From Sinorhizobium terangae (GTDB lineage Bacteria; Pseudomonadota; Alphaproteobacteria; Rhizobiales; Rhizobiaceae), in the NCBI RefSeq assembly GCF_029714365.1, contig NZ_CP121661.1:372001-436000 (forward strand): a DNA stretch of 64,000 bases, in the 5' to 3' direction. A program made the position numbers and the translations under genes. Position 1 is the first letter of the stretch. Every line of letters starts with the position of its first letter. The notes under the pieces are model-generated. The model was given only the letters and a program-made list of their open reading frames with translations. It searched no databases and was not told where the DNA came from. Shown here piece after piece: positions 13,891 to 23,645 of this stretch.

Positions 13891-14736
13891 TCACCTCCCT
13901 GGCGCAGCGGCCGCTTCGACGGTGTCGCCGGCAGGCCGCGCGGCGCGGCTGTTGCCACCGTCGGCGTACGTCGGCACATGCGCCAGCATGCCGCCGTCGA
14001 TGCACACGACCTGGCCGGTGATGAACGCAGCATCGTCGGAGAGCAGGAACGCCACCAGCGCCGCCACGTCCTCGGGGCGGCCGACGCGCGGCAGGAGCTG
14101 GTGCCGGCGCAGATGCCGTTGCATGCACTCGTCCAGCTTGGCGAGGAGACGCTCGGTCATGATGAGACCCGGCGCAACCGCGTTGCAGCGGATCTGCGCA
14201 TGACCGTACTGGGTGGCGAGCGAGGCCGACAGCATGTTCATCGCCGCCTTCGACGCGGCGTAGGACGTCTGCGCGGTGTCACCGCTGAGCCCCTGGCACG
14301 ACGACATGTTGACGATCGCGCCACCGCCGCGGGCGATCATCCGTGGGATGGCCTGCCGGCAGCAGAGCAGCGTGCCGCGCAGATTGGTCGCCATGGTCTG
14401 ATCCCAAACCGCCAGGTCCAGGTCGAGGATCGCGCGGTCGCGCGGGGTCAGATGCATGGCGCTCGCGTTATTCACCAGCAGGTCGACCCCACCAAAGTGC
14501 CGCTCCGCCGTCTCGAATAGCGCTGCCACCGCCTGCGCATCGGCGATGTCCATGGTCAGCGCCAGCGCGTGGCCCGCTTCGGCCGCGATCTGCGCGGTGC
14601 AGGCGATGGCCGCCGAGCCATCAATGTCGGCCACCACCACTCTGCCGCCCTCGCGCGCGATGGCGAGGGCGCATGCCCTGCCGATGCCGGCGCCGGCACC
14701 GGTCACCACGGCCACCTTGCCTTCAAACCGTCCCAT
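13891..14736 (-). CDS. Gibberellin operon short-chain dehydrogenase/reductase (SDR-GA)
   Basis: NAD(P)-dependent classical SDR thought to act between the P450 steps, oxidising the aldehyde that leads to GA12. The nucleotide motif TGAGAGIG lies near residue 13. NNAS follows at about 90, the catalytic Ser in MSSCQG and YAASK near 153. The ATG at 14736 follows AGGAGGACACG with good spacing. Its first 14 bases overlap the end of the ferredoxin gene. The product is 281 residues. Confidence 0.9.
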   Translation of the reverse strand: MGRFEGKVAVVTGAGAGIGRACALAIAREGGRVVVADIDGSAAIACTAQIAAEAGHALALTMDIADAQAVAALFETAERHFGGVDLLVNNASAMHLTPRDRAILDLDLAVWDQTMATNLRGTLLCCRQAIPRMIARGGGAIVNMSSCQGLSGDTAQTSYAASKAAMNMLSASLATQYGHAQIRCNAVAPGLIMTERLLAKLDECMQRHLRRHQLLPRVGRPEDVAALVAFLLSDDAAFITGQVVCIDGGMLAHVPTYADGGNSRAARPAGDTVEAAAAPGR

Positions 14737-15031
14737 CGTGTCCTCCTGGATTACATTGGTCTTTCGCGGCATGCCGCCCGACCTCTGCCGGAGAGGGCGA
14801 AGGGTCGGCCCTTGCGGGCTCGCCATCGCCAGAGTCGCTTTCGATGACCCGAATAGCGGCGACCGGGCACTGGCTGGCCGCGAGCCGTACGGCGGCGTGC
14901 AGCGCCTCAGGGACCGTCGCCACGCACACTTCGGCCACGCCATCCGCTTCGCGCTGGCGAAAGGCGACCGGCAGCGTCAGCACGCACTGCCCGGTGGTTC
15001 CACACAGATCCTGGTCGATCACGACGCGCAT
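14723..15031 (-). CDS. Gibberellin operon ferredoxin (Fd-GA)
   Basis: Small iron-sulfur ferredoxin expected to feed electrons to the operon's P450s. The cluster motif is CGTTGQC (C-x5-C) near residue 10, with a distal CP pair (ASQCPVAAIRV), the pattern of P450-linked 3Fe-4S or 4Fe ferredoxins. The ATG at 15031 lies one base after the CYP114 TGA (TGAGATG). It is 102 residues, with a longer, acidic and proline-rich tail that looks dispensable. Confidence 0.88.
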   Translation of the reverse strand: MRVVIDQDLCGTTGQCVLTLPVAFRQREADGVAEVCVATVPEALHAAVRLAASQCPVAAIRVIESDSGDGEPARADPSPSPAEVGRHAAKDQCNPGGHDGTV

Positions 15032-15032
15032 C

Positions 15033-16316
15033 TCAGCCCGCATGCAGCCGCACCGGCAGCGTGCGGAACGTCCTAAGGAACGCAGAGGGCTCCCGGGTCG
15101 GCTGCTCGGCCAATGCCAGCGTGGGGAAGCGCGCCTGGATGCGCGGCAGGCTCTCGGCCAACTGCACCCGGGCCAGTTGCGCACCTAGGCAGAAGTGGAT
15201 GCCGTGGCCGAAGCTCAGCATGATCTTCCCGCCGGTCGACATGCCAGGACTGGTGCCGTAGAACCGCGCGGGATCGAAGCGGTCGGGATCGGCGAAGGCG
15301 TCCGGGTCGCGATTGCCGGCCGCGATCAGCACGCGCACGTCCGCGTTCTTCGGGATCACCACGCCGCCCAGTTCGATGTCGCGCTGGGCGATACGCGGAA
15401 TGGAGCTGAACATGGCGGGCGCGTCGCAGCGCAGGACTTCTTCGACGAATGCCTCGACCCCCACGGCGTCTCCCTGCAGCCAGTGCCGCTGTTCGGGATA
15501 CGCCAAGATCGCCAGGACCGCATGGTCGATGGTCGCAGCAGTGGTGGCGAAGCCGCCCAGCAGCATGCCCCACAGCATGCTGATCAACTCCGCATCCGAC
15601 AGCGTGTCGGCATCGTCATCGTGTGCGCCGACCAGCATCGATACGATATCGTGACGGGGATCTGTGCGCTTGCGCTTTATGAGGTCGCCGAAGTAGGCCT
15701 GCACCCTGGCACTGGCCGCGTCCGCCGCGGCGAGCTGGGGATCGCTGGCGTGCGGGCTCAGGCCTTCCAGGATGGCGCCGATGATGGCGGCGAGCCCGAA
15801 CATGTCCTCCTGGGGCATGCCGAACAGTTCGGCGAAGACCAGCATTGGCAAGGCCAGCGCGAATTCCCGATGCAGGTCCACCGCCTCCCCGCGCTCGAGC
15901 GCGGGCGCCATGCCGTCCAGGTGCGCTGCGACGATGCGCGCGATGCTCGGCCGCAGGTTGTCGATCTCGCGCATGGTGAAATCGCGCGAGATCAGCCGGC
16001 GCAGACGCGTATGCGTCGGTGGGTCCTTCATCGCTAGCGTGGACGCCAGCAGTTTGAGCGACAGGCTGGTCGCCGCACGCGGGAAATATCGCGCCAGTTC
16101 GCCCGGCGCCGGTCCCCGAAACGCATCGCCCGTGGCCTGGAGCGCCCAGTAGATGTCGGCATGGCGGCTCAACAGAAAGAGGCCCGAGGCCGCGCGATGC
16201 ACCGGATCGTGCTCGCGCAACCACCGCATGAACGGATACGGGTCGTGGATGCACGCTGGCGACGCCAGTTCGGCGAAGGCGTCCCGGCATGCTGCCGCCG
16301 TTTCTTGCACGTCCAT
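15033..16316 (-). CDS. CYP114, gibberellin biosynthesis cytochrome P450
   Basis: P450 proposed to convert ent-kaurenoic acid through 7-hydroxylation and ring contraction to GA12-aldehyde. The heme loop is [10 protein letters not shown] with Cys near 376. The I-helix reads GGFATT, without the usual acidic residue before the threonine pair. The K-helix EEVLR is present. The start at 16316 ([17 protein letters not shown]) follows AGGTAAC; upstream in-frame codons up to 16406 do not look like P450 sequence. 427 residues. The position behind CYP112 is standard. Confidence 0.9.
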   Translation of the reverse strand: MDVQETAAACRDAFAELASPACIHDPYPFMRWLREHDPVHRAASGLFLLSRHADIYWALQATGDAFRGPAPGELARYFPRAATSLSLKLLASTLAMKDPPTHTRLRRLISRDFTMREIDNLRPSIARIVAAHLDGMAPALERGEAVDLHREFALALPMLVFAELFGMPQEDMFGLAAIIGAILEGLSPHASDPQLAAADAASARVQAYFGDLIKRKRTDPRHDIVSMLVGAHDDDADTLSDAELISMLWGMLLGGFATTAATIDHAVLAILAYPEQRHWLQGDAVGVEAFVEEVLRCDAPAMFSSIPRIAQRDIELGGVVIPKNADVRVLIAAGNRDPDAFADPDRFDPARFYGTSPGMSTGGKIMLSFGHGIHFCLGAQLARVQLAESLPRIQARFPTLALAEQPTREPSAFLRTFRTLPVRLHAG

Positions 16317-16409
16317 CTTGGTTACCTGTTGGCTGGCTGATCTGACCGGCGCGCGCCAGCTGCGCCGGTCAATTGCGGAGAAGATCCCGATCCCCCCGGC
16401 GTCCACGCA

Positions 16410-17612
16410 TCACCAGAACACCGGCATCTCCTCGAAGCCGCCAGTGATGATCTCCTTGCGCAACTTCAGTTCTTCGGACGCCACGGCGAGGCGCAGCCCG
16501 GGGAAGCGCTGGAAGATTGAACCGAACACCGCCTTGAGTTCCAGCCTGGCCAGCGCCTCGCCGAGGCAGTAGTGCGGCCCGTGGGAGAACGCCAGGTGCG
16601 GATTTTCGTCGCGTCCGATGTCGAAGATTTCCGGGTCGTCGAAATGGCGCGGATCGAACGACGTCGCCGGCAGGCCGACCAGCACCTTGCTCTCCGCAGG
16701 AATATGCACGCCCGCGATGGTCACGTCGGTCCTCGGATAGCGCATGATGCCGTCCCAGCCCGCGCCCGGCGGGTACATGCGCAGGATTTCCTCCACCGCC
16801 TTGTCCACCAGGGATGGATCGTCGACCAGGCGTTCGCGCTGTTGCGGATGGCGGAACATGGCCAGCAGGGCGAATTCGATCTGCGCGACGGTGCTCTCGT
16901 GCCCCGCCACCAGCACGCCCGCCGCCAGGCCGATCGCCTCTTCCTCGGTCGCCTTGCCCTGGTCGACCGCCGCGAGCAGATCCGTCAGCAGGTTGTCGCC
17001 CGGATCCTGGCGCTTGTCCCGCATCTTGCCGCGAATGTAGGCGCGCAGTTCTTCCCAGGCCAGGCGCGACGCGCTGCGCGGGCCGCTTTCATGCTGGTGC
17101 GTCATCACCTCGTCGGACAGCCCGGCGAAAAAGGCGTGATCCTCGTAGAGCACGCCCATCAGCGCGCTTATGACCATCGCCGGAAGCGGAAAGGAGAGGT
17201 GGCGCCGCAGGTCGGCGGGCTGGGGCTGGGCCGCCAACGTCTCGAACAACTGCACGGCGATCGCCTCGACCTGCTGCGCGAGCAGCTTCACCCTGCGGTT
17301 GCTGAAGGCCGGCGCCACGGTCGTGCGTAACCGGGCATGCTCGCCCCCCTCGTGCGAGACCAGCCACCCGGGCGAACCGAGAATCACCGAATCCGGGGTG
17401 AATGCCGCCGGCGGCATTCCCGCGGGCCGGAACGCCGCGTCGGACAGCACCGCCTTGGCCTCGTCGTAGCCTGTCACCCACCAGCCTTCGTGCCCGGACG
17501 GGAAGCGCACGCGGTGAATCGGACCGGTGGCGCGTAGCGCCAACATCTCGGGCGAGGGCTCGATGTGATCGACGCGCCACATCGGCAGCGTCGGCAAGGG
17601 TTGTTCGGACAT
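16410..17612 (-). CDS. CYP112, gibberellin C20-oxidase P450
   Basis: P450 thought to perform C20 oxidation turning GA12 into GA9. 400 residues; the heme loop FSHGPHYCLG places the Cys near 349 (Ser replaces the common first Gly). The I-helix is AGHEST and the K-helix EEILR. It is the first intact gene of the operon; 145 bases upstream lies a nifH remnant. The start ATG at 17612 has only a weak GAAGT before it. A full CYP115 (3-oxidase) is absent, so the predicted end product is GA9 rather than bioactive GA4. Confidence 0.9.
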   Translation of the reverse strand: MSEQPLPTLPMWRVDHIEPSPEMLALRATGPIHRVRFPSGHEGWWVTGYDEAKAVLSDAAFRPAGMPPAAFTPDSVILGSPGWLVSHEGGEHARLRTTVAPAFSNRRVKLLAQQVEAIAVQLFETLAAQPQPADLRRHLSFPLPAMVISALMGVLYEDHAFFAGLSDEVMTHQHESGPRSASRLAWEELRAYIRGKMRDKRQDPGDNLLTDLLAAVDQGKATEEEAIGLAAGVLVAGHESTVAQIEFALLAMFRHPQQRERLVDDPSLVDKAVEEILRMYPPGAGWDGIMRYPRTDVTIAGVHIPAESKVLVGLPATSFDPRHFDDPEIFDIGRDENPHLAFSHGPHYCLGEALARLELKAVFGSIFQRFPGLRLAVASEELKLRKEIITGGFEEMPVFW

Positions 17613-17628
17613 GGCGGCACTTCACTCT

Positions 17629-17757
17629 CTAAGCGACGGAAGCGCGGAAGGTGACCAGCAGGCGCCGCGGGCAGCGAATGACGTAAGACGGCATGTAGAC
17701 GACGTTCTCCGCGGCGTAGCCCGACTCGGTTATCAAGATCGGCCAACGTGGAACACT
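17629..17757 (-). pseudogene. C-terminal remnant of a P450, probably CYP115
   Basis: Between the nifH remnant and CYP112 a 41-codon frame ends at 17629. It contains ENVVYMPSYVIRCPRRLLVTF, which has the shape of a P450 C-terminus (Y-x-PS-Y-V-x-R ... L-x-V-T-F). CYP115 precedes CYP112 in complete gibberellin operons, and from what I recall most rhizobia keep only a fragment. No start or heme loop remains. Confidence 0.6.
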
Positions 17758-17961
17758 CTAGGCACACCGCGCGGCGAGATGCAGAACGTTATCCTGCGCC
17801 TTCGAGTTCAGGATAAGGCGAGTGTAGTGAGCCTTTGAGTCCCCGCCGAACATCAAGATTTTCCTGCGCAAGCGTCGACGAGGGCGGCGAGCCTTTTTGG
17901 TAGGGCGCGGTTTCGCCGAGGGCCCTTTCCCAAAGAATGCTATCTGATGCGGATTTGACAT
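17758..17961 (-). pseudogene. Decayed copy of the nifH 5' coding region
   Basis: Starting at an ATG at 17961, the frame reads like NifH: SNPHQIAFFGKG, then a shifted, arginine-rich stretch, then KILMFGGDSKAHYTRLI and LNSKAQDNVLHLAA. It ends in TAG at 17758. Compared with the intact nifH, the P-loop is destroyed and a compensated frameshift covers about 25 codons. The ribosome site and leader match nifH. It is the 5' end carried in with the promoter that now heads the gibberellin operon. Confidence 0.9.
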
Positions 17962-18047
17962 TTTGCTTTTCTTTCTTCGTTCCATCGATCGCGGTGTCAT
18001 CCACGAAATGAAGGTCGGTCGGCGCCTCCCGGCTCGCAAGGAAGGAG

Positions 18048-18168
18048 TTTCAAAACTCGTGCCAATTTGGCCGACCCCGCAGAAGAAAAAAATTGTAATT
18101 GCTTTTCAGCGGATTAGCCTGAGGCAGACAAGAGCTCGGCGAAATAGGCCGGTGTCGCGCACTAAACA
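18048..18168 (-). promoter_or_regulatory. Duplicated nifH-type promoter and NifA site heading the gibberellin operon
   Basis: The -24/-12 element on the minus strand begins TGGCACG at 18064, with GG-N10-GA as in nifH. A perfect NifA site TGT-N10-ACA lies at 18153-18168, about 90 bases upstream. The sequence around both resembles the nifH control region, including ACAAAGGCGACAG after the NifA site on the plus strand. Inference: the gibberellin genes are switched on by NifA and sigma-54 under micro-oxic, bacteroid conditions. Confidence 0.8.
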
Positions 18169-18300
18169 AAGGCGACAGAACAGTGTCGGATTGTACGGTC
18201 GTCAGACGCCAGACCGGCGACACCGTCTTTATCAGTTGTCCTGTGCTGGAATGATGGCAGGCCATCTGACCGTATTGACCCCATAGAGGAGGCCTCGTAG

Positions 18301-18849
18301 CTACCCGCCAAGGGCATAGTACTGCCCATCGCGGTAGACCAATGAACCACGATTGCCGAAGCGAATACCGACGACGCGGCCCAGAACGATCGCGTGGCTG
18401 TGCCTTTCGATGACCTCCTCGACTTTGCAGTCGATGGCCGCCGCCGCATCCTCGAGGACCGGCGCTCCGCTCACGAGGCGGGTCCATTCTGCGCCGAGAT
18501 ACCGTTCCGCCCCCTTCAGCCCGCCGCGGCCGGCGAACTGGTTGGCAAGTGTTTCGTGGTCGGGTCCCGCCACGTTGACGCAGAAATGGCCGTATCGCTC
18601 GACGACAGGCAAAGTTGAAGCGGAACGGTTAAGGGTGACGATCATGCGCGGCGGATCGATCGAAAGGGCGGTCGCCGACGTGACCGTCGCTCCACTCCGG
18701 GTCTCGCCCTCCCCTGCCGTTATGATGCTCACGCCGCCGCCAAGGGCGCGCAAAGCGCGTTTCAGCCCCTCGGCATCAACGCGATGGTTGGCGAGATCGC
18801 CGGTGGCCTCCTTTACGTCGAAGGCGCGCAGGGAAGATTGTTCGGACAT
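18301..18849 (-). CDS. Flavin reductase family protein (HpaC-like, FMN-binding)
   Basis: 182-residue protein of the flavin reductase-like fold that reduces FMN or FAD with NAD(P)H for a partner monooxygenase. Recognisable blocks are LGGGVSIITAG, SATALSIDPPRMIVTLN, HFCVNVAG and HAIVLGRVVGIRF. The start at 18849 follows AGGAGGG with 7-base spacing; the ATG at 18870 is less likely. It stands alone upstream of the gibberellin control region. A possible partner is the luciferase-like oxidase at 39470, but nothing in the sequence links them. Confidence 0.82.
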   Translation of the reverse strand: MSEQSSLRAFDVKEATGDLANHRVDAEGLKRALRALGGGVSIITAGEGETRSGATVTSATALSIDPPRMIVTLNRSASTLPVVERYGHFCVNVAGPDHETLANQFAGRGGLKGAERYLGAEWTRLVSGAPVLEDAAAAIDCKVEEVIERHSHAIVLGRVVGIRFGNRGSLVYRDGQYYALGG

Positions 18850-19642
18850 CTCAGTCCCTCCTGTATGCAATTGACCTTAGTTTCGGTTAACTGGCAGCAA
18901 TCCGGAATGGATACCGAGACTGAGCCAAAACATTGGACACCCGGTGCGACAAGGTCATAAACTATTCGTGGTCGCAGCCGAGGGCTGAAAGAGAGCCGAG
19001 CACAGTTGCGGCAGCGAGCTTTCCGAAGGCAAAAAACACCGGCCATATTATTTCAATGCAAGGTTGTTTCGGCCTTGGATAAACCGTTCAATGAGGCTAC
19101 GTCCGCTGTTCTGAAGAACCGGCAGCATTAGCCCTGCCGGTTCTTCAGACTACTTACTTCGCTCAGAGCTGCCACCAGTCGTGGCCTAAAAAGGGCTCGG
19201 GAAAAGTCGGAGTGGCGTCGACAAAGTGGGCGGAGCCGAAGTCTGCCGTCGTATCGACGCCGCTGTCCGACTTGTAAACAAAGGTGTCTGCACCACCGGT
19301 CTCACCGACGGTATGATTGCTGCCATCGATGTAGTAGGGGGGCCGTCCCACTTTAGGACCTTCGAGGTGAATCGCTCATCGAGAAGTCTCCTCTTAATGT
19401 ACCCCGCCCCAAAGCCCTCTAGCATTGTAAGGCCCTGGCCAAAAATCCATATTTTGCATCGAACACATTGGTCCTATGAATAAGAAGGCGGCCGAAACTC
19501 TTCGCGAGCCGCTGGCAACGTCCACGGTGCATCGAGAATCGGAATGAGCGTTCATGGTGGTTTGCGAGCGTGGGCTGAAGGTCTCATGGCCAACATCGCA
19601 AGCGAGCGTACTTCTCCGATCGGCGCCCTGCTTGACTGAGAA
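18850..19642. other. Gene-poor region with a possible RTX/M10-type remnant
   Basis: About 790 bases without an intact gene. A minus-strand frame at 19163-19351 contains GGADTFVYKSDSGVDTTADF, which resembles the C-terminal calcium-binding segment of RTX or serralysin-like secreted proteins. It has no credible start, so I read it as a decayed fragment. Nothing else in the interval is recognisable. Confidence 0.35.
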
Positions 19643-20086
19643 CTACGTGCAATCGTTGCGATAGCTTGGCGAACATCGGTTTCGAGCTATGCTCTGCACT
19701 TTGTAAGCTGGCTGCTGTTCGCGGCAAGGCACGGCGCGTGGCTCGTCAATGTCGGCGGGACATATGACTCGCGGAAGCGGCGCAACAATCTCCTGTGCGG
19801 CAGGCGTTGCCGGCCCTTCTTCGCCCGGCGCTTTCATGGCATCGATGATCATCGCGCCGGTAGCCTTCTTGGCCGAGGTATAGGAGAACTGCTGAACCGG
19901 CTGGAGCGAATGCTCAAGAGGCATCTCTTCCAACCATTGAGATTGGGTCTGGTCCAATCGCCATCGACACGCTTGACGCTCGCCGTGCCGTAGTTGGGCT
20001 CCGGCGAGCAGGCCGGCAATGATCTTCGGCCAGGCGTTGTCGCCCTCGATCAGGAGCGCGAGCGTCGAAATGGTGTCGTTTGCCAT
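19643..20086 (-). pseudogene. Dead NYN-domain (LabA/PIN-like) protein
   Basis: From an ATG at 20086 the frame reads MANDTISTLALLIEGDN, the start of COG1432-type NYN proteins. After about 25 codons it goes out of frame: the shifted frame gives NYGTASVKRVDGDWTRPNLN, the expected continuation. The original frame returns to EHSLQPVQQFSYTSAKKATG and MIIDAM and then loses similarity. Catalytic-region aspartates are partly present, but the double frameshift and lost C-terminus make it a pseudogene. The last 50 codons up to 19643 are not recognisable. Confidence 0.75.
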
Positions 20087-20144
20087 AGTAGGTTTCTCAC
20101 GCGATAGCGAAAGCTGCAACGTCCAGTATGAAGCTCAGCGTCAT

Positions 20145-23100
20145 CTATTCGGCCGCGACGACCTCGAGCCTCGTCGCTCCGACGTCATCGAGATCGTGGA
20201 GCCGGACGCCGGGGCAGACGTGCCGCGCGATGTCTGTGAGGTGCCGGTGATGCGTCAGGTAGATGACCTGTCCATGTCGCGCCATCTCTGCAAACAGCCT
20301 GAAGGCTTCCTCCGCCCGGAAATCATCGAACGTTTCCATGATGTCGTCGGCGATGAAAGGCACCGATACCCGGTTTTCGACGAATTCGTGATATCCAGCG
20401 ACACGGAGAGCCAGATACAATTGGAAGCGAGCACCCTTGGACAGTTCGTCTGCAGCTTTCGAACCACCTGAAGCCGTCACCGCGATCAGGACGTCGCCAT
20501 CCTTGCCAGGCTGGGCGGCGACGCCTTGATAGGCTCCACGGCTGATCGTCCTGAAGGCTGACGACGCCCGAGCCATCATGCCGCTGCGATGACGATCCCT
20601 GTACAGCCGGAGACCGTGCTCCGCGGCCGTGCTCCCCGCGCGCAGCTCCATGTATCGGCGGGCGCCCTCCTCTATTTCCAGAAGCGTCGTTCGCCGCTGC
20701 TCCTCGATTTCCGCGACCTTCGAGTCGCCACCAATGGCATCAAGGGCGTCCTGCGCCCTGGAACGGTCTCTGAACACCTCGCTGCACCTGAGGTCCTGAT
20801 CCTCCAGGACTGGCGTGAGCCGGGCAAGCTCCTCTTCGAGTTCCGCCTTGTCCGCGGCGCCGACCAGTTCTTCGACACCGGCGATGCCGCTCGCTCCGCT
20901 GCTTTCGACCAGCTCCTGCTCCAGCTCGAAGATCGATTGCGACAGTTCGCGACGCCTGCCTGCGAGGTCGGAATGAGCCTCGACCTCGTCCAGGGTCTCC
21001 ACTTCGAAGAACTCGATCATCTTGCGCGCCCGCGCTTCCAGAAGCTGCTGCTCCAGCCTCAGATCGTGCTTCTCCTTCCGGATCGTATCGAAATCGCGCT
21101 CCAGCTTTTCGAGGCGCTCCTGATTAAGTCCCGCGCCTTGGACCTTCTCGACCACCGCCTGGGCGAGCTCGCTCGGTGATCCGTCCGCAGGGATGGCGAG
21201 CTTGCTGCAGAGTTCGAGCACCCTCGCCTCGAACTGCGCCTTGTCCTTTTCCATCTTCTGGATGCGGTCGGCCAATCCGTCCTTCGCCTCTATGGCTGAT
21301 GCGAGCTTCTCGAGCGTCGACAGGATTTCAGTGACCGATCCGACGCCGGGAACGTGATCCAGCTCGCCAAGCCAGCATTCTTCGCAGGTCGTCTTCCAGT
21401 CCAGCGCCCATTCTGCCGCTGCGCGCTCCGCGACGTCGAGCGCCTTTCGGCGCTCGAGGACGTCCTTCCTGAGACGTTCCATCTGCATCGCTCGGGCCCT
21501 AGCGTGGTTGAACGCTGCCAATGCTTCGTCCGCCACGGATGCCAGCCCTGCTAGATCGGCATCCGGATGGAAGCGCACCGCGACACCGTTCAACGCCTCC
21601 GTCAACGAACGCTTCGCTTGAGTTACGCGATCCCGGACATCAGCCATATCCTGCTCGACGGCAACAAGATCGTCGCGTGCCTTAAGAGTCGCATCTCTCT
21701 TACGGAGCCATTCTTCCAGTTCCTGTGGATCCGGCGCGAACCGAAGGTCGGGAGAGATCTCCCTCACCTTTTCCGCGACCTCCGATCTGATCTTCCCGAG
21801 CTCCGCCTCTGCCCGCCTATGGGAGTCAACAGCTGTTTGGATATCCGATCCCACTGTTGCGCGGCGCAGCAGAAGCTGGTTGAGCTTGCCTAGCTCCGCA
21901 TAATGCAGCAGGCGTTGAGAGAGCACACGATCGTCGGCCCTCATCGCCGTCTCGAACAGGTCCGCCGAAGCGGCGTCCATCGCCTGACGATGTTCCGTCC
22001 ACGCCCTGTCACGGGATGTGCGACTTGCCGTTGCGGTAGCCTCATCGATCTCGCCGGCCTGACTACGCAGCGCCTCTATCTCGGCGTCCAACCGTCGTGC
22101 CTCGGCCTCGAGCCGCTCGAGTTCCGCACGCGCTGACCTCAAAACCTCTTCGTTGCTCTGGAACACCTTCTTCCAGCTTTCGAGTGTCGCGGCCGAAGGG
22201 CACGCCATCGTGCCGAGTTCGGCAACGGCGCCGTGCCAAGGAAGGAGACGGGTCATCGCTTCCGATAGCGCGCCGGACGCGGCGTCGCGCCGCCGTAAAA
22301 GCGACCGAAACACGAGTTCCTCTTCCGACCGGGGCTGCGCCTTCAAAGTCGCGGCAAGCAGGTCGAACGCCCTGGTCCTTTCCGCCGACTGGAGCGCATC
22401 GACCTCTTCAAACCCGACGCCTTCCTCCGCCAGGGCGCGCTCCGCCTTCGCGAGTTCGTCCGCGGCGCCTGCCGTCCGAGCGTCCACGCCGGACTTCGAG
22501 CCGATCAGCGCTCTCAGTGCTCCGACCATCGCGGCGTCGAGAACGAGCCGGCTCGGCGACGTCTCGCCCGGCCGTCCTAGAAGAAGGAGGATGCTTTCGA
22601 TCGAAAGCTCGGCCGCGCGCGTCGAAAGCTTCGGGATGTCCTTCTCGGCCGTGAGATATCTGGCCTTGAGTTCAGAGAATTCGTCCATGCTGGCGGCAAG
22701 CTTGAGAGCGACGGGATCCGCTTCGAGGGCCGCCGTCTCCTCTTCCAGCAAAGCCGACGAACGGGAAAGGTCGTCCAGCTTGACGCGGTATTCGATCTCC
22801 TTGCTCTTTAGCTGAGGCAATTCCTGCCGCCAGGATTCCGGCGGCTCCGGGACCACCTCGAGGTTGGCAAGCTTTAGCCGCAGCCCCGACAGCCGCCCCA
22901 TAGGCGGGATTGTCTGCAGGATGCGCCTGATTTCGTCGATCCGTTTCTGCGTTTGCGCCCTTTCCGCGATCGCGCTGTCGTACAGCCGGTTCAACCGATC
23001 CCTCTCGGTTACAAGGCGCTGGAAGTCGCTCGCCTGCAGATCGATTGCCTCGCGCTGCTGCTTGAGATCCTGCAGTGTCGCCTTCAGCTCGCCCAGGCCG

Positions 23101-23645
23101 CCGCTACGCGCACGGTACCTGTAGAAGGCGTCGGTCTCGCCGCGAATCGCGAGGAGCTGGCGACTAAGGTCCGACAGACCTGCGCTTGCGGAGAAAAGCA
23201 GCTCGCCGAGATCGCCTTTGCTTGCAAGAATGCTCTCTCCGCCTTTCTCAAGCGTCTCGTCATCAAGTGAAAACATCGTCGTGAAGGCGTTCCGGTCGAC
23301 GCCACCAAGATCGGCCCGTATCAGAGCGTCTGACAGAATCCGCTCCTCCTCATCCAGCAGGCTGTTCTGCGGACGCTTGATTCGGACGAATTCTCGATCC
23401 TGCCCGGCGGTACGGATGTTCGCGCCTATCCGCATTGACGCGTAGGGATGCAGGAAGCCGTATCTGCTCGTGGTGCCGATGCCGAAGATCAGGTCCAGGA
23501 TGGCGTCGGATGTCGTCGACTTTCCCGCTTCGTTCGGCCCGTAGATGATATGAAGATCGGGCAAGCCGACGGGGGGAGGTCCGAAATCGATCACGCCGTC
23601 CGTGAACTTGCCGTAACGCGTTAGGTCAAGGCGGTTTATGCGCAT
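20145..23645 (-). CDS. YhaN-type AAA ATPase (Rad50/SbcC-like)
   Basis: 1,166-residue ATPase of the SMC/Rad50 type. Walker A GPNEAGKSTT lies near residue 36, and long charged coiled-coil regions follow (about 180-300, 500-620, 640-900). The C-terminal part contains LSKGARFQLYLALR (signature-like), VPFIADDIMETFD (Walker B) and LTHHRHL. The start overlaps the stop of the partner gene as TGATG. The pair resembles YhaN/YhaO or SbcC/SbcD, which process DNA ends. It may be housekeeping-like repair or a phage defence pair; the sequence does not decide. Confidence 0.85.
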   Translation of the reverse strand: MRINRLDLTRYGKFTDGVIDFGPPPVGLPDLHIIYGPNEAGKSTTSDAILDLIFGIGTTSRYGFLHPYASMRIGANIRTAGQDREFVRIKRPQNSLLDEEERILSDALIRADLGGVDRNAFTTMFSLDDETLEKGGESILASKGDLGELLFSASAGLSDLSRQLLAIRGETDAFYRYRARSGGLGELKATLQDLKQQREAIDLQASDFQRLVTERDRLNRLYDSAIAERAQTQKRIDEIRRILQTIPPMGRLSGLRLKLANLEVVPEPPESWRQELPQLKSKEIEYRVKLDDLSRSSALLEEETAALEADPVALKLAASMDEFSELKARYLTAEKDIPKLSTRAAELSIESILLLLGRPGETSPSRLVLDAAMVGALRALIGSKSGVDARTAGAADELAKAERALAEEGVGFEEVDALQSAERTRAFDLLAATLKAQPRSEEELVFRSLLRRRDAASGALSEAMTRLLPWHGAVAELGTMACPSAATLESWKKVFQSNEEVLRSARAELERLEAEARRLDAEIEALRSQAGEIDEATATASRTSRDRAWTEHRQAMDAASADLFETAMRADDRVLSQRLLHYAELGKLNQLLLRRATVGSDIQTAVDSHRRAEAELGKIRSEVAEKVREISPDLRFAPDPQELEEWLRKRDATLKARDDLVAVEQDMADVRDRVTQAKRSLTEALNGVAVRFHPDADLAGLASVADEALAAFNHARARAMQMERLRKDVLERRKALDVAERAAAEWALDWKTTCEECWLGELDHVPGVGSVTEILSTLEKLASAIEAKDGLADRIQKMEKDKAQFEARVLELCSKLAIPADGSPSELAQAVVEKVQGAGLNQERLEKLERDFDTIRKEKHDLRLEQQLLEARARKMIEFFEVETLDEVEAHSDLAGRRRELSQSIFELEQELVESSGASGIAGVEELVGAADKAELEEELARLTPVLEDQDLRCSEVFRDRSRAQDALDAIGGDSKVAEIEEQRRTTLLEIEEGARRYMELRAGSTAAEHGLRLYRDRHRSGMMARASSAFRTISRGAYQGVAAQPGKDGDVLIAVTASGGSKAADELSKGARFQLYLALRVAGYHEFVENRVSVPFIADDIMETFDDFRAEEAFRLFAEMARHGQVIYLTHHRHLTDIARHVCPGVRLHDLDDVGATRLEVVAAE

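Noticed and set aside
19660..19690. Possible fifth copy of the nifH control region
   Set aside because: Shares only a short GCGAACATCGG-like stretch with the 26.79-kb copy; no TGT-N10-ACA and no -24/-12 element.
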